NCBI GenBank assembly: GCA_039028315.1
Contig: JBCCIH010000158.1
Span: 1 to 5,940, forward strand
Origin: Thermodesulfobacteriota bacterium
GTDB lineage: Bacteria > Desulfobacterota_D > UBA1144 > Nemesobacterales > UBA2774
Reading direction: 5' to 3'
DNA length: 5,940 nucleotides
Shown here piece by piece: positions 1 to 5,940 of the stretch. How positions within the stretch are numbered: position 1 is the first letter of the stretch; each line of letters starts with the position of its first letter. The position numbers and the translations under genes are program-made. A model generated the notes under the pieces. That model saw only the letters and a list, made by a program, of their open reading frames with translations. It ran no database searches and was not told the DNA's origin.

Positions 1-29
1 CCGGCTATAAGAAGATATATCCAAGCCAT
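1..29 (-). CDS. N-terminus of a small multidrug resistance (SMR) family transporter, partial
   Basis: On the minus strand an ATG at 29-27 opens a frame that runs off the left edge and reads MAWIYLLIAG. This matches the usual start of SMR/SugE-type proteins: a very short N-terminus leading straight into the first of four membrane helices. A purine-rich AGGGGG, read on the minus strand from about positions 43-38, sits about 8 bases before the ATG and can serve as ribosome binding site. SMR proteins are inner-membrane proton-coupled exporters of about 105 residues. Members export quaternary ammonium compounds or, in the Gdx/SugE subgroup, guanidinium. Only ten residues are visible, so the subgroup and substrate cannot be decided. 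The conserved glutamate of helix 1 lies just outside the window. The gene is divergent from ppgK and has no evident functional link to it. Confidence 0.55.
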
Positions 30-161
30 TTAACAAACCCCCTGCGAAAAGTATTTAGATAAGACTACCCATTTTTTCTAAAAACGTAGACGAAACTTTT
101 TTTATACGCCCTACATCTAATAAAAAGATCCCAAGACTTTATTTATTGCATTAACTTGGTG

Positions 162-167
162 TACAAT
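162..167 (+). promoter_or_regulatory. Candidate -10 element for ppgK
   Basis: TACAAT matches the sigma70 -10 consensus TATAAT at five of six positions and would place the transcript start near 174, leaving a leader of about 33 nt before ppgK. No good -35 lies 16-18 bases upstream; the best is TTTATT at 138-143. The promoter is therefore weak, activator-dependent or wrongly called. The 177-base divergent region also holds TATAAA on the minus strand (106-101), a possible -10 for the SMR-like gene, again without a convincing -35. Confidence 0.35.
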
Positions 168-206
168 AGTAAATCAATCTGGGTTTATTTTAAAAAAGGA
201 AACTAA

Positions 207-977
207 ATGGCCAGACGAATAGTTAGATCTCCTAAAAAAATTCTTGGTATTGATATAGGTGGAACAGGTATAAAAGCTGCCCCTGTGGATATCTCAAAAG
301 GAGTTTTGCTTCAAGAGCGCTTTCGTATTGAAACCCCTCAGCCCCCAACTCCAAGAGCAATGCTTGAGGTGATAAATAAGCTTATTGAGCACTGGGAATG
401 GAAAGGCAAGATCGGCTGCGGATTCCCAGGTGTTTTAAAGCAAGGTGTTGTTCACACAGCGGCTAATTTAGATAGTCAATGGATAGGGGTCAATATACAG
501 CATCAGATAAAAAAAATGTCAACCTGTGATGCTGTAGTGATTAATGATGCAGACAGCGCGGGGCTTGCAGAGATGAAATTCGGAGCCGGAAAGGATTATA
601 ACAAACACGGGGGTGGAGTTGTGGTAATGGTAACGCTTGGCACAGGCATAGGAACCGCCGTTTTTGTAGATGGTCATCTTGTGCACAACACTGAACTTGG
701 CCACATAGAGATAGATGGCAAGGACGCGGAGAAAAGAGCGGCCGCAAGTGTTAGAGAGCGCAAAAAACTGAGCTGGAAAAAATGGGGTCACAGAGTAAAC
801 GTATACCTTCAAACTATGGAGAAGTTGCTATCTCCTGACTTGTTTATTATTGGCGGCGGGGTAAGCAAAAAACCCGATAAGTTCTTTAAATATATTGAGC
901 TTAAAACAAAAGTAGTGCCTGCACAGATGCACAATGATGCAGGTATCGTTGGGGCTGCATTATCTGTTGAGCTGTAA
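207..977 (+). CDS. ppgK: Polyphosphate (polyphosphate/ATP) glucokinase, ROK family
   Basis: This 256-residue cytoplasmic kinase phosphorylates glucose to glucose-6-phosphate; family members use inorganic polyphosphate and often ATP as phosphoryl donor. Visible motifs are the N-terminal phosphate loop DIGGTGIK (16-23), GFPG (72-75), NDADSAG (113-119) with D114 as the expected catalytic base, the second phosphate loop TLGTGIGTA (143-151), NTELGH (161-166), GGGVSKK (216-222) and a C-terminal NDAGIVGAA (243-251). GIDIGGTGIK followed by APVD, and the run ELGH-EIDG-DAE-RAA (163-179), are typical of polyphosphate glucokinases. The cysteine-rich zinc motif of ordinary ROK glucokinases and repressors is absent, as expected for this subfamily, and there is no N-terminal DNA-binding domain. 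Length is normal (about 250-270). The ATG follows AAGGA (196-200) with a 6-base spacer. Family assignment is firm; donor preference cannot be read from sequence. Confidence 0.93.
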   Translation: MARRIVRSPKKILGIDIGGTGIKAAPVDISKGVLLQERFRIETPQPPTPRAMLEVINKLIEHWEWKGKIGCGFPGVLKQGVVHTAANLDSQWIGVNIQHQIKKMSTCDAVVINDADSAGLAEMKFGAGKDYNKHGGGVVVMVTLGTGIGTAVFVDGHLVHNTELGHIEIDGKDAEKRAAASVRERKKLSWKKWGHRVNVYLQTMEKLLSPDLFIIGGGVSKKPDKFFKYIELKTKVVPAQMHNDAGIVGAALSVEL

Positions 978-990
978 GTTTCGTGTTTTC

Positions 991-1019
991 TTGAAAAACC
1001 AGACTTGATATGTGATAAT
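991..1019 (+). promoter_or_regulatory. Candidate sigma70 promoter for tkt-tal/pgi
   Basis: TTGAAA at 991-996 (five of six to TTGACA) is separated by exactly 17 bases from GATAAT at 1014-1019 (five of six to TATAAT). A TG at 1011-1012 adds an extended -10. This is the best promoter match I found by eye in the window. It lies 14 bases after the ppgK stop codon and points towards tkt. Transcription would start near 1026 and give an untranslated leader of about 290 nt. Confidence 0.6.
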
Positions 1020-1027
1020 CCCGTGAG

Positions 1028-1042
1028 GGTATAAATGATACC
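1028..1042 (+). other. Small hairpin at the predicted 5' end of the tkt transcript
   Basis: GGTAT (1028-1032) and ATACC (1038-1042) form a perfect 5-bp stem with a 5-base loop. An overlapping alternative, CCC-GTGA-GGG (1020-1029), would form a 3-bp stem with a GNRA-type loop, but the predicted start near 1026 would exclude it from the transcript. The hairpin would sit within the first nucleotides of the message, where it could protect the 5' end. No T run follows, so it is not a terminator. Confidence 0.35.
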
Positions 1043-1253
1043 GGGCGGAGTAATTAGCTAATAAATTGAGGTAATTACATTTGTTGCAAGAACAAAATCA
1101 ACCCATATACACTTATAAACATATCCATACCCGTAAAATAGATAAAACGAGTATTAGTAAAGTATTGCTCCCAATTTTCCATTACAAAACTAAAATAAAT
1201 TTCTCGATTCGGAGTTAACAAATATTGTTTAATATCAAGAGGTAAAAGAACAA

Positions 1254-1287
1254 AGTGCATTTTTGAAATCAGTGCTAACATTTTTGA
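1254..1287 (+). repeat. Imperfect direct repeat upstream of tkt
   Basis: AGTGC followed directly by ATTTTTGA (1254-1266) recurs as AGTGC-TAAC-ATTTTTGA (1271-1287). The AGTGC halves are 17 bases apart and the ATTTTTGA halves 21 bases apart, about two helical turns. The copy ends 27 bases before the tkt start. It could be a protein-binding site or a chance duplication in AT-rich DNA. Confidence 0.4.
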
Positions 1288-1301
1288 GAATTAAAAATTC
1301 T
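1287..1301 (+). repeat. Inverted repeat abutting the tkt ribosome binding site
   Basis: AGAATT (1287-1292) and AATTCT (1296-1301) form a perfect 6-bp arm pair with a 3-base AAA loop. It ends immediately before the AAGGAG (1302-1307) that serves as Shine-Dalgarno sequence for tkt. The stem is nearly all A-T, so as RNA it would be weak. It is not a terminator. Confidence 0.35.
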
Positions 1302-1314
1302 AAGGAGATCGGCT

Positions 1315-3360
1315 ATGGCATCTAAGCCTAAAAAGAAAAAAGATAAACTAGAGCAATTAATTATTAATACAGTTAGAACACTCTCAATGGATGCAGTTCA
1401 AAAGGCTAATTCCGGTCATCCTGGAACTCCTATGTCTATGGCTCCTGTGGCATATACAATCTGGGACAAGTTTATGAGTTTTAATCCTAAAAACCCAGAC
1501 TGGCCAAACCGTGACCGATTTGTTCTATCTTCAGGGCATGCATCAATGCTTCTTTACAGCATGCTTCATATAAGCGGTTATAAAGTTTCCCTAAATGATA
1601 TCAAGACCTTCAGACAGCTTCATAGTAAATGCGCGGGGCATCCCGAACACGGAATGGCACCAGGTATTGAAACTACAACAGGCCCGCTTGGGCAGGGCTA
1701 TGCAACTTCTGTCGGAATGGCAATTGCTGAGAAGTGGATAGCTAAATACTTCAACCGTCCTGGGCATGAGATAATCAACTACCATGTTTTCGCCCTTGGG
1801 GGAGACGGGTGCATGATGGAGGGAATCTCAAGTGAAGCAGCTTCGCTTGCAGGTCATTTGGGTCTTAGCAATTTGATCTGGCTATACGACAACAACCACA
1901 TAACAATTGAAGGCCATACAGACCTTGCTTTTAGCGAGGACGTAGCCGATAGGTTCATGGGTTACAAGTGGCATGTACAGCACGTTGGAGACGCAAATAA
2001 TTTAGAACTTCTACAAGAAGCGCTTACTCGGGCTAAAAAAGAAAAAGAACAACCCTCTTTAATAATTGTAGACAGTCATATTGGTTTTGGCAGCCCGAAT
2101 AAACAGGATACTGCCGCAGCCCACGGAGAGCCTCTTGGAGAGGATGAGATTAAAAAAACGAAAATAAACTACGGCTGGCCTCCTGATAAGAAATTCTATG
2201 TTCCTGATGAAGTTAAGAACTACAGAAATAAAATTCTAAAAAGGGGTAAAAGCGATGAGGATAAGTGGAATAAGAAATTCTCTAAGTACGCCTCAAAATA
2301 CCCGGATTTAGCAAAAGAGTTTGAAATGATGGAAAAACATGAAATGCCAAAAGGCTGGGAGAAATGCCTGCCAACTTTCCCTGCCGATCCAAAAGGTCCG
2401 GCAACCAGAAGCTCAAACGGTAAGATCCTAAACGCAATTGGTAAAGAAATACCGTGGTTTCTTGGGGGAGCGGGTGACGTAGGGCCTTCAACTAAGACCT
2501 ACTTAGAAGATACTGGCAGTTTTGAAAAAAACGCATATGATGGAAGAAATTTTCACTATGGTATTAGAGAAGCTGCAATGGCAGCAGTGACAAATGGTAT
2601 GGTCCTTAGCAAGCTAAGAGCATATGCATCATGCTATTTTGTATTTTCAGATTATCTTAAAGCGCCTCTTCGCCTGTCATGTTTAATGAAAAATCCAGTT
2701 ATCTATGTATTCACTCATGATAGCATAGGCCTTGGCGAAGATGGACCTACCCATCAACCAATCGAACACCTTGCCGCTCTTAGAGCAGTGCCAAATCTTG
2801 ACGTTATAAGGCCTGCAGATGCAAATGAGCTTAGTGCATTGTGGAAGCATGTAATAGAAGCTAAAGATAGGACTACTGCATTTATTCTTACCAGGCAGAA
2901 TGTTCCTACCTTTGACCGCAGCAAATATGCTTCTGCCAAGGGAGCTTTGAAGGGCGGCTACATTCTTGCTGACAGCAAAGGAAAGCCAGACTTAATACTA
3001 ATCGGAACTGGATCAGAGGTTCAGCTGTGTCTGGGCGCCTATGAAAGGCTTACAAATGAGGGAATTAAAGTTAGAGTGGTTAGTATGCCTTGCTGGGAGC
3101 TTTTTGATCAGCAGAGCGCTCAATATCAGGAAAAGGTTTTGCCAGATTCAGTTAGAGCAAGAGTATCTGTTGAAGCCGGCTCCACAGTAGGATGGCAAAA
3201 GTATGTTGGGCTCGCTGACAATGGCACCTCTATAGGTGTAGATACCTTTGGTGAGTCGGCCCCAGTAGCAGATATTTGGCCTGAGTTTGGGTTTACAGTT
3301 AATAATGTTGCAGCTAAAGCTAGACAAACTCTTAAGAAGAACAAAAAAAGTAAGAAATAG
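1315..3360 (+). CDS. tkt: Transketolase
   Basis: This 681-residue thiamine diphosphate enzyme moves two-carbon units between ketose and aldose phosphates in the non-oxidative pentose phosphate pathway. The pyrophosphate-binding domain shows SGHPG (33-37), SSGHAS (72-77), GPLGQG (123-128), and the thiamine diphosphate/metal motif GDG (163-165) paired with NN (193-194). AAHG (268-271) supplies the conserved histidine H270. The pyrimidine domain has GIREAAM (416-422) with E419 as the expected cofactor-activating glutamate, FSDY (444-447), and the signature GLGEDGPTHQP (472-482) with H480. TRQNVP (526-531) supplies a substrate phosphate-binding arginine. The C-terminal domain follows from about residue 545 (GTGSEV at 564-569). 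Length is normal for a full-length enzyme and no key residue is missing. The ATG follows AAGGAG (1302-1307) with a 7-base spacer. The first ten and last nine residues are unusually lysine-rich. The fusion gene follows after 35 bases, implying cotranscription. Confidence 0.97.
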   Translation: MASKPKKKKDKLEQLIINTVRTLSMDAVQKANSGHPGTPMSMAPVAYTIWDKFMSFNPKNPDWPNRDRFVLSSGHASMLLYSMLHISGYKVSLNDIKTFRQLHSKCAGHPEHGMAPGIETTTGPLGQGYATSVGMAIAEKWIAKYFNRPGHEIINYHVFALGGDGCMMEGISSEAASLAGHLGLSNLIWLYDNNHITIEGHTDLAFSEDVADRFMGYKWHVQHVGDANNLELLQEALTRAKKEKEQPSLIIVDSHIGFGSPNKQDTAAAHGEPLGEDEIKKTKINYGWPPDKKFYVPDEVKNYRNKILKRGKSDEDKWNKKFSKYASKYPDLAKEFEMMEKHEMPKGWEKCLPTFPADPKGPATRSSNGKILNAIGKEIPWFLGGAGDVGPSTKTYLEDTGSFEKNAYDGRNFHYGIREAAMAAVTNGMVLSKLRAYASCYFVFSDYLKAPLRLSCLMKNPVIYVFTHDSIGLGEDGPTHQPIEHLAALRAVPNLDVIRPADANELSALWKHVIEAKDRTTAFILTRQNVPTFDRSKYASAKGALKGGYILADSKGKPDLILIGTGSEVQLCLGAYERLTNEGIKVRVVSMPCWELFDQQSAQYQEKVLPDSVRARVSVEAGSTVGWQKYVGLADNGTSIGVDTFGESAPVADIWPEFGFTVNNVAAKARQTLKKNKKSKK

Positions 3361-3395
3361 TTATGAAACGATAAAACCATTTATAGGAGAGCACT

Positions 3396-5940
3396 ATGCC
3401 TAATAACATTAAAGAACTTACAAAGCTGGGTCAATCAATATGGTATGACTACATTAGACGTTCTTTTTTAACTAAAGGCGAGCTTAGAGCCTTAATCGAT
3501 GAAGGTCTTAGAGGTGAGACCTCAAACCCATCAATTTTAGAAAAAGCCATAGCGGGCAGCTCCGACTATGACGAAGATATCAAAGCACTAGTTGAAGAAA
3601 ATAAATCAGTCGATGAGATATATGAAGCTCTAGCGTTAAAAGATATCGCAATGGCAGCGGATGATTTCAGGCCTTTATATGATGAATCAAACGCTGGCGA
3701 TGGCTTTATCAGCCTAGAGGTCAGTCCAACATTAGCTAATAAGACAAAACAAACCATTCGAGACGCAAAGAGATATTTCGTTGCGCTTAACAAACCGAAT
3801 GTGATGATTAAAATTCCCGCCACAAAAGCTGGAATTCCTGCTATCACAGAGGTAATAGCTTCTGGTATCAATGTGAACGTAACTCTTATGTTTAGTCTTG
3901 AGCAATACAAAGCTGTGGCAGAGGCATATATAAAAGGACTTGAGATACTTGCAGAAAACGGACCTTCAGTATTTAAAGGACACACGGTAGACAGGATTGC
4001 CTCAGTTGCATCATTTTTTGTAAGCCGAGTTGACTCTGCTGTTGATGCAGAGCTAGAAAAAAAAGGAAACAAAGCTCTTCAGGGTAAAATTGCAATAGCA
4101 AACTCTAAAGTAACATACGAAGAATACAGAAAAGTGTTTAGCGGTCCAAGATGGAATAAACTTAAAAAATTGGGCGCTAGACCACAAAGAGTTCTATGGG
4201 CGAGCACGAGCACTAAAAACCCGGCTTATCCTGACACATTATATGTGGACGAACTCATAGGCCCTAATACTGTAAACACAGTTCCTCCTGCAACATATAA
4301 GAATTTCAAGGATCACGGCACACCTAAAATCACTTTGACTAAGGGTGTTAAGCAAGCGCACGCTGATCTTGCTAAACTCAAAAGAACAGGAATCAAGCTT
4401 GATGATATTACTGATTTTCTGCTTAAAGACGGTGTTAAAAAATTTGCTGCTTCCTTTGAAACATTGATGCAAAGTATTGCTGACAAAAGGGAGCAGATTA
4501 TTCAGGGAAAAAAGTCGTATACGGCTAGTTTGGGGAAACACCAGGCAGCCGTGGATAAAGCACTTGAGAACATACGCGATAACAACATAATTGAGAAAAT
4601 CTGGAATTTTGACTATCTAGTTTGGGAAAAGAAACCTACTGAAATAAGTAACCGCCTTGGCTGGCTTCATATACCTGAGGTAATGGCAGACGCTATAACA
4701 GGCATTAACGTGGTGGTTAAGCAAGTCAGAAAAGAGGGCTACACTGACCTTTTACTCCTTGGCATGGGCGGCTCAAGCCTTGCGGTTGAGGTAATAAGAG
4801 AAACCTACGGATCTAGAAAGGGTTACTTAAATGTCCATGTCCTGGACAGCACCGATCCTGGAATGATATTAGACTATAGAAGAAATCTTAATATGAAGAA
4901 AACTCTATTTGTAGTATCTACCAAATCAGGCGGAACTGCAGAGACTCTTTCTTACATGAAGTATTTCTATAACGAAGTGCTTGATGAAGTAGGGAAAAAA
5001 GAAGTTGGAAAACACTTTGTCGCAATTACTGATCCCGGAAGCAACCTTGAGAATATAGCTCAGGATCTTAAATTTAGAACAACATTTTTAAATGATCCAA
5101 ATATTGGCGGCCGTTACTCAGCTCTATCATTTGTCGGAATACCGCCGGCAGCGTTTCAGGGAGTAGATGTTCCGCTTCTACTCGAGCGCGCTATAAAAAT
5201 GCTGCACAACAACGAGAGCTGTAACTGCGCTGTTGAAGGTGATCACTCAGGAGCTTGGCTCGGCGCAATCATGGGAGAGCTTACTTTAGCGGGACACGAT
5301 AAAGTAACGTTAATTGCTTCTCCACCTATTGAGAGTTTTGGCGCTTGGGCTGAGCAGCTTATAGCTGAGAGTACTGGAAAAATCGGCAAAGGAATTTTGC
5401 CGGTTGACCGTGAGCCTATTGGACCCCCTAATAATTATGCCAACGACAGACTTTTCGTTTATCTTCGCCTTGCAGGTGACACAACATATGATAGAAAAGT
5501 TAAGGTTTTAGAAGACCATGGTCATCCAGTTGTCAGGATAAATTTACAAGATATCTACGATATTGGAGGCGAGTTTTTCCGCTGGGAATTTGCAATAGCA
5601 ATTGCTGGAATGATTATTGGAATCCATCCATTTAATCAGCCTAATGTTGAGGCAGCTAAAGTGCTCGCAAGAAAAATGATTGCCCAATATCAAGAAAAAG
5701 GGAAACTCCCATATGTAAGACCTACTTTAACAGAAAAAGGTATCACTGTTTACTCAAGCTTTAAAGCAAAAAGCGTAGAGGATTCGCTTAAGAAGTTCCT
5801 TAAACTTGCCAAAAAAGGTAGAAACGGCGGAAAGGGAAGGAGCTATGTAACCCTTCAAGCCTACGTTAAGCCAGATGATGCTACATACGAAGCGATGCAG
5901 AAATTCCGCAAAAAAGTGCAGGCTAAGTACCAGCTTGCAA
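3396..5940 (+). CDS. tal-pgi: Bifunctional transaldolase/glucose-6-phosphate isomerase, 3'-truncated by the window
   Basis: The frame stays open for 848 full codons to the window end; fusions of this type are usually about 940-950 residues, so some 100 are missing. The transaldolase half (about 1-370) moves dihydroxyacetone between sugar phosphates. It shows YDYIRRS (17-23, D18), TSNPS (42-46), DGFISLEVSP (102-111, E108), the Schiff-base lysine K139 in VMIKIPAT, NVTLMFS (161-167), SVASFFVSRVD (203-213) and WASTSTKNP (268-276). After a lysine-rich linker (about 371-400), the isomerase half interconverts fructose-6-phosphate and glucose-6-phosphate. It shows LGMGGSS (455-461), DSTDP (484-488), STKSGGTAET (508-517), GGRYS (571-575), WAEQLIAESTGK (651-662, E653 the likely catalytic glutamate) and HPFNQPNVE (744-752). 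I read the frame through with no stop or shift, so this is a genuine fusion. AGGAG (3385-3389) lies 6 bases before the ATG. The product is cytoplasmic. Confidence 0.95.
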   Translation, partial: MPNNIKELTKLGQSIWYDYIRRSFLTKGELRALIDEGLRGETSNPSILEKAIAGSSDYDEDIKALVEENKSVDEIYEALALKDIAMAADDFRPLYDESNAGDGFISLEVSPTLANKTKQTIRDAKRYFVALNKPNVMIKIPATKAGIPAITEVIASGINVNVTLMFSLEQYKAVAEAYIKGLEILAENGPSVFKGHTVDRIASVASFFVSRVDSAVDAELEKKGNKALQGKIAIANSKVTYEEYRKVFSGPRWNKLKKLGARPQRVLWASTSTKNPAYPDTLYVDELIGPNTVNTVPPATYKNFKDHGTPKITLTKGVKQAHADLAKLKRTGIKLDDITDFLLKDGVKKFAASFETLMQSIADKREQIIQGKKSYTASLGKHQAAVDKALENIRDNNIIEKIWNFDYLVWEKKPTEISNRLGWLHIPEVMADAITGINVVVKQVRKEGYTDLLLLGMGGSSLAVEVIRETYGSRKGYLNVHVLDSTDPGMILDYRRNLNMKKTLFVVSTKSGGTAETLSYMKYFYNEVLDEVGKKEVGKHFVAITDPGSNLENIAQDLKFRTTFLNDPNIGGRYSALSFVGIPPAAFQGVDVPLLLERAIKMLHNNESCNCAVEGDHSGAWLGAIMGELTLAGHDKVTLIASPPIESFGAWAEQLIAESTGKIGKGILPVDREPIGPPNNYANDRLFVYLRLAGDTTYDRKVKVLEDHGHPVVRINLQDIYDIGGEFFRWEFAIAIAGMIIGIHPFNQPNVEAAKVLARKMIAQYQEKGKLPYVRPTLTEKGITVYSSFKAKSVEDSLKKFLKLAKKGRNGGKGRSYVTLQAYVKPDDATYEAMQKFRKKVQAKYQLA

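Larger units (their letters stand above)
978..1314. other. AT-rich intergenic region between ppgK and tkt
   Basis: This 337-base gap contains no gene I can support. By hand count 1081-1260 is roughly 30% G+C, clearly lower than the flanking genes. It holds a strong-looking promoter (991-1019), a small hairpin (1028-1042), the short palindromes ATTAGCTAAT (1053-1062) and GTAATTAC (1071-1078), a direct repeat (1254-1287), a short inverted repeat (1287-1301) and the tkt ribosome binding site. A 68-codon minus-strand frame (1281-1075) lacks a ribosome binding site and resembles nothing I know. No G+C-rich hairpin followed by a T run is present after ppgK, so I see no intrinsic terminator, and read-through from ppgK into tkt is possible. 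Confidence 0.6.

Noticed and set aside
3..62. Plus-strand open frame at the left edge ending in TAA at 60-62, which could be the tail of an upstream gene
   Set aside because: It reads as an unrecognised 19-residue tail. The minus strand over the same bases gives an SMR-like N-terminus with a ribosome binding site, which is the better explanation.
30..206. Guanidine riboswitch in the leader of the SMR-like gene
   Set aside because: I looked for paired stems and ACGR-type loops on the minus strand and found only short, unconvincing complementarity.
519..812. Minus-strand open frames inside ppgK
   Set aside because: They lie opposite a well-conserved coding sequence, match no family I know and are shadow frames.
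985..999. Terminator after ppgK: GTTTT (985-989) can pair with AAAAC (995-999)
   Set aside because: The stem is almost all A-T and no T run follows, so it does not fit an intrinsic terminator.
3126..3380. Minus-strand frame opposite the 3' end of tkt, starting in the tkt-tal/pgi spacer
   Set aside because: Most of it is antisense to conserved transketolase. The hydrophobic N-terminus comes from complementing the lysine codons of the tkt tail, and no known family is recognisable.
3566..4072. 168-codon minus-strand frame opposite the transaldolase domain
   Set aside because: The plus strand here carries the catalytic transaldolase motifs. The serine-rich antisense product has no recognisable domain and is a shadow.
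4239..4541. 100-codon minus-strand frame opposite the end of the transaldolase domain
   Set aside because: It is antisense to the conserved fusion protein, has no recognisable family and is best explained as a shadow frame.

Overview
The window is a short, ordinary-looking bacterial chromosomal segment of moderately low GC. Hand inspection suggests about 40% in the genes and about 30% in the main gap. It holds a sugar-phosphate cluster: a polyphosphate/ATP glucokinase (ppgK), a transketolase (tkt) and a transaldolase/glucose-6-phosphate isomerase fusion (tal-pgi) that runs off the right edge. The first ten codons of a divergent gene, probably a small multidrug resistance (SMR) transporter, lie at the left edge on the minus strand. 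Start codons are ATG with recognisable Shine-Dalgarno sequences, and there are no introns, IS elements, tRNA/rRNA genes or CRISPR repeats. The organism cannot be named from this sequence. The ppgK plus tal-pgi combination and the low GC would fit a non-actinobacterial lineage, for example an uncultured Desulfobacterota-like group, but that is inference.

Layout: bases 1-29 (minus) are the N-terminus of the SMR-like protein. Bases 30-206 are a divergent intergenic region with a candidate -10 for ppgK. Bases 207-977 are ppgK. Bases 978-1314 are a 337-base AT-rich gap with a good sigma70-type promoter just after ppgK, so tkt may carry a leader of about 290 nt. Bases 1315-3360 are tkt. After 35 bases with a strong ribosome binding site comes tal-pgi, from 3396 past the window end. 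The tkt and tal-pgi genes look like one transcription unit.

Function: PpgK makes glucose-6-phosphate from glucose. Transketolase and the transaldolase domain run the non-oxidative pentose phosphate pathway and release fructose-6-phosphate. The PGI domain interconverts fructose-6-phosphate and glucose-6-phosphate. The three genes therefore converge on the hexose-6-phosphate pool.

I see no sign of a previously undescribed system. The points most worth a second look are the long tkt leader with its repeats, the tal-pgi fusion, and the SMR-like gene start.
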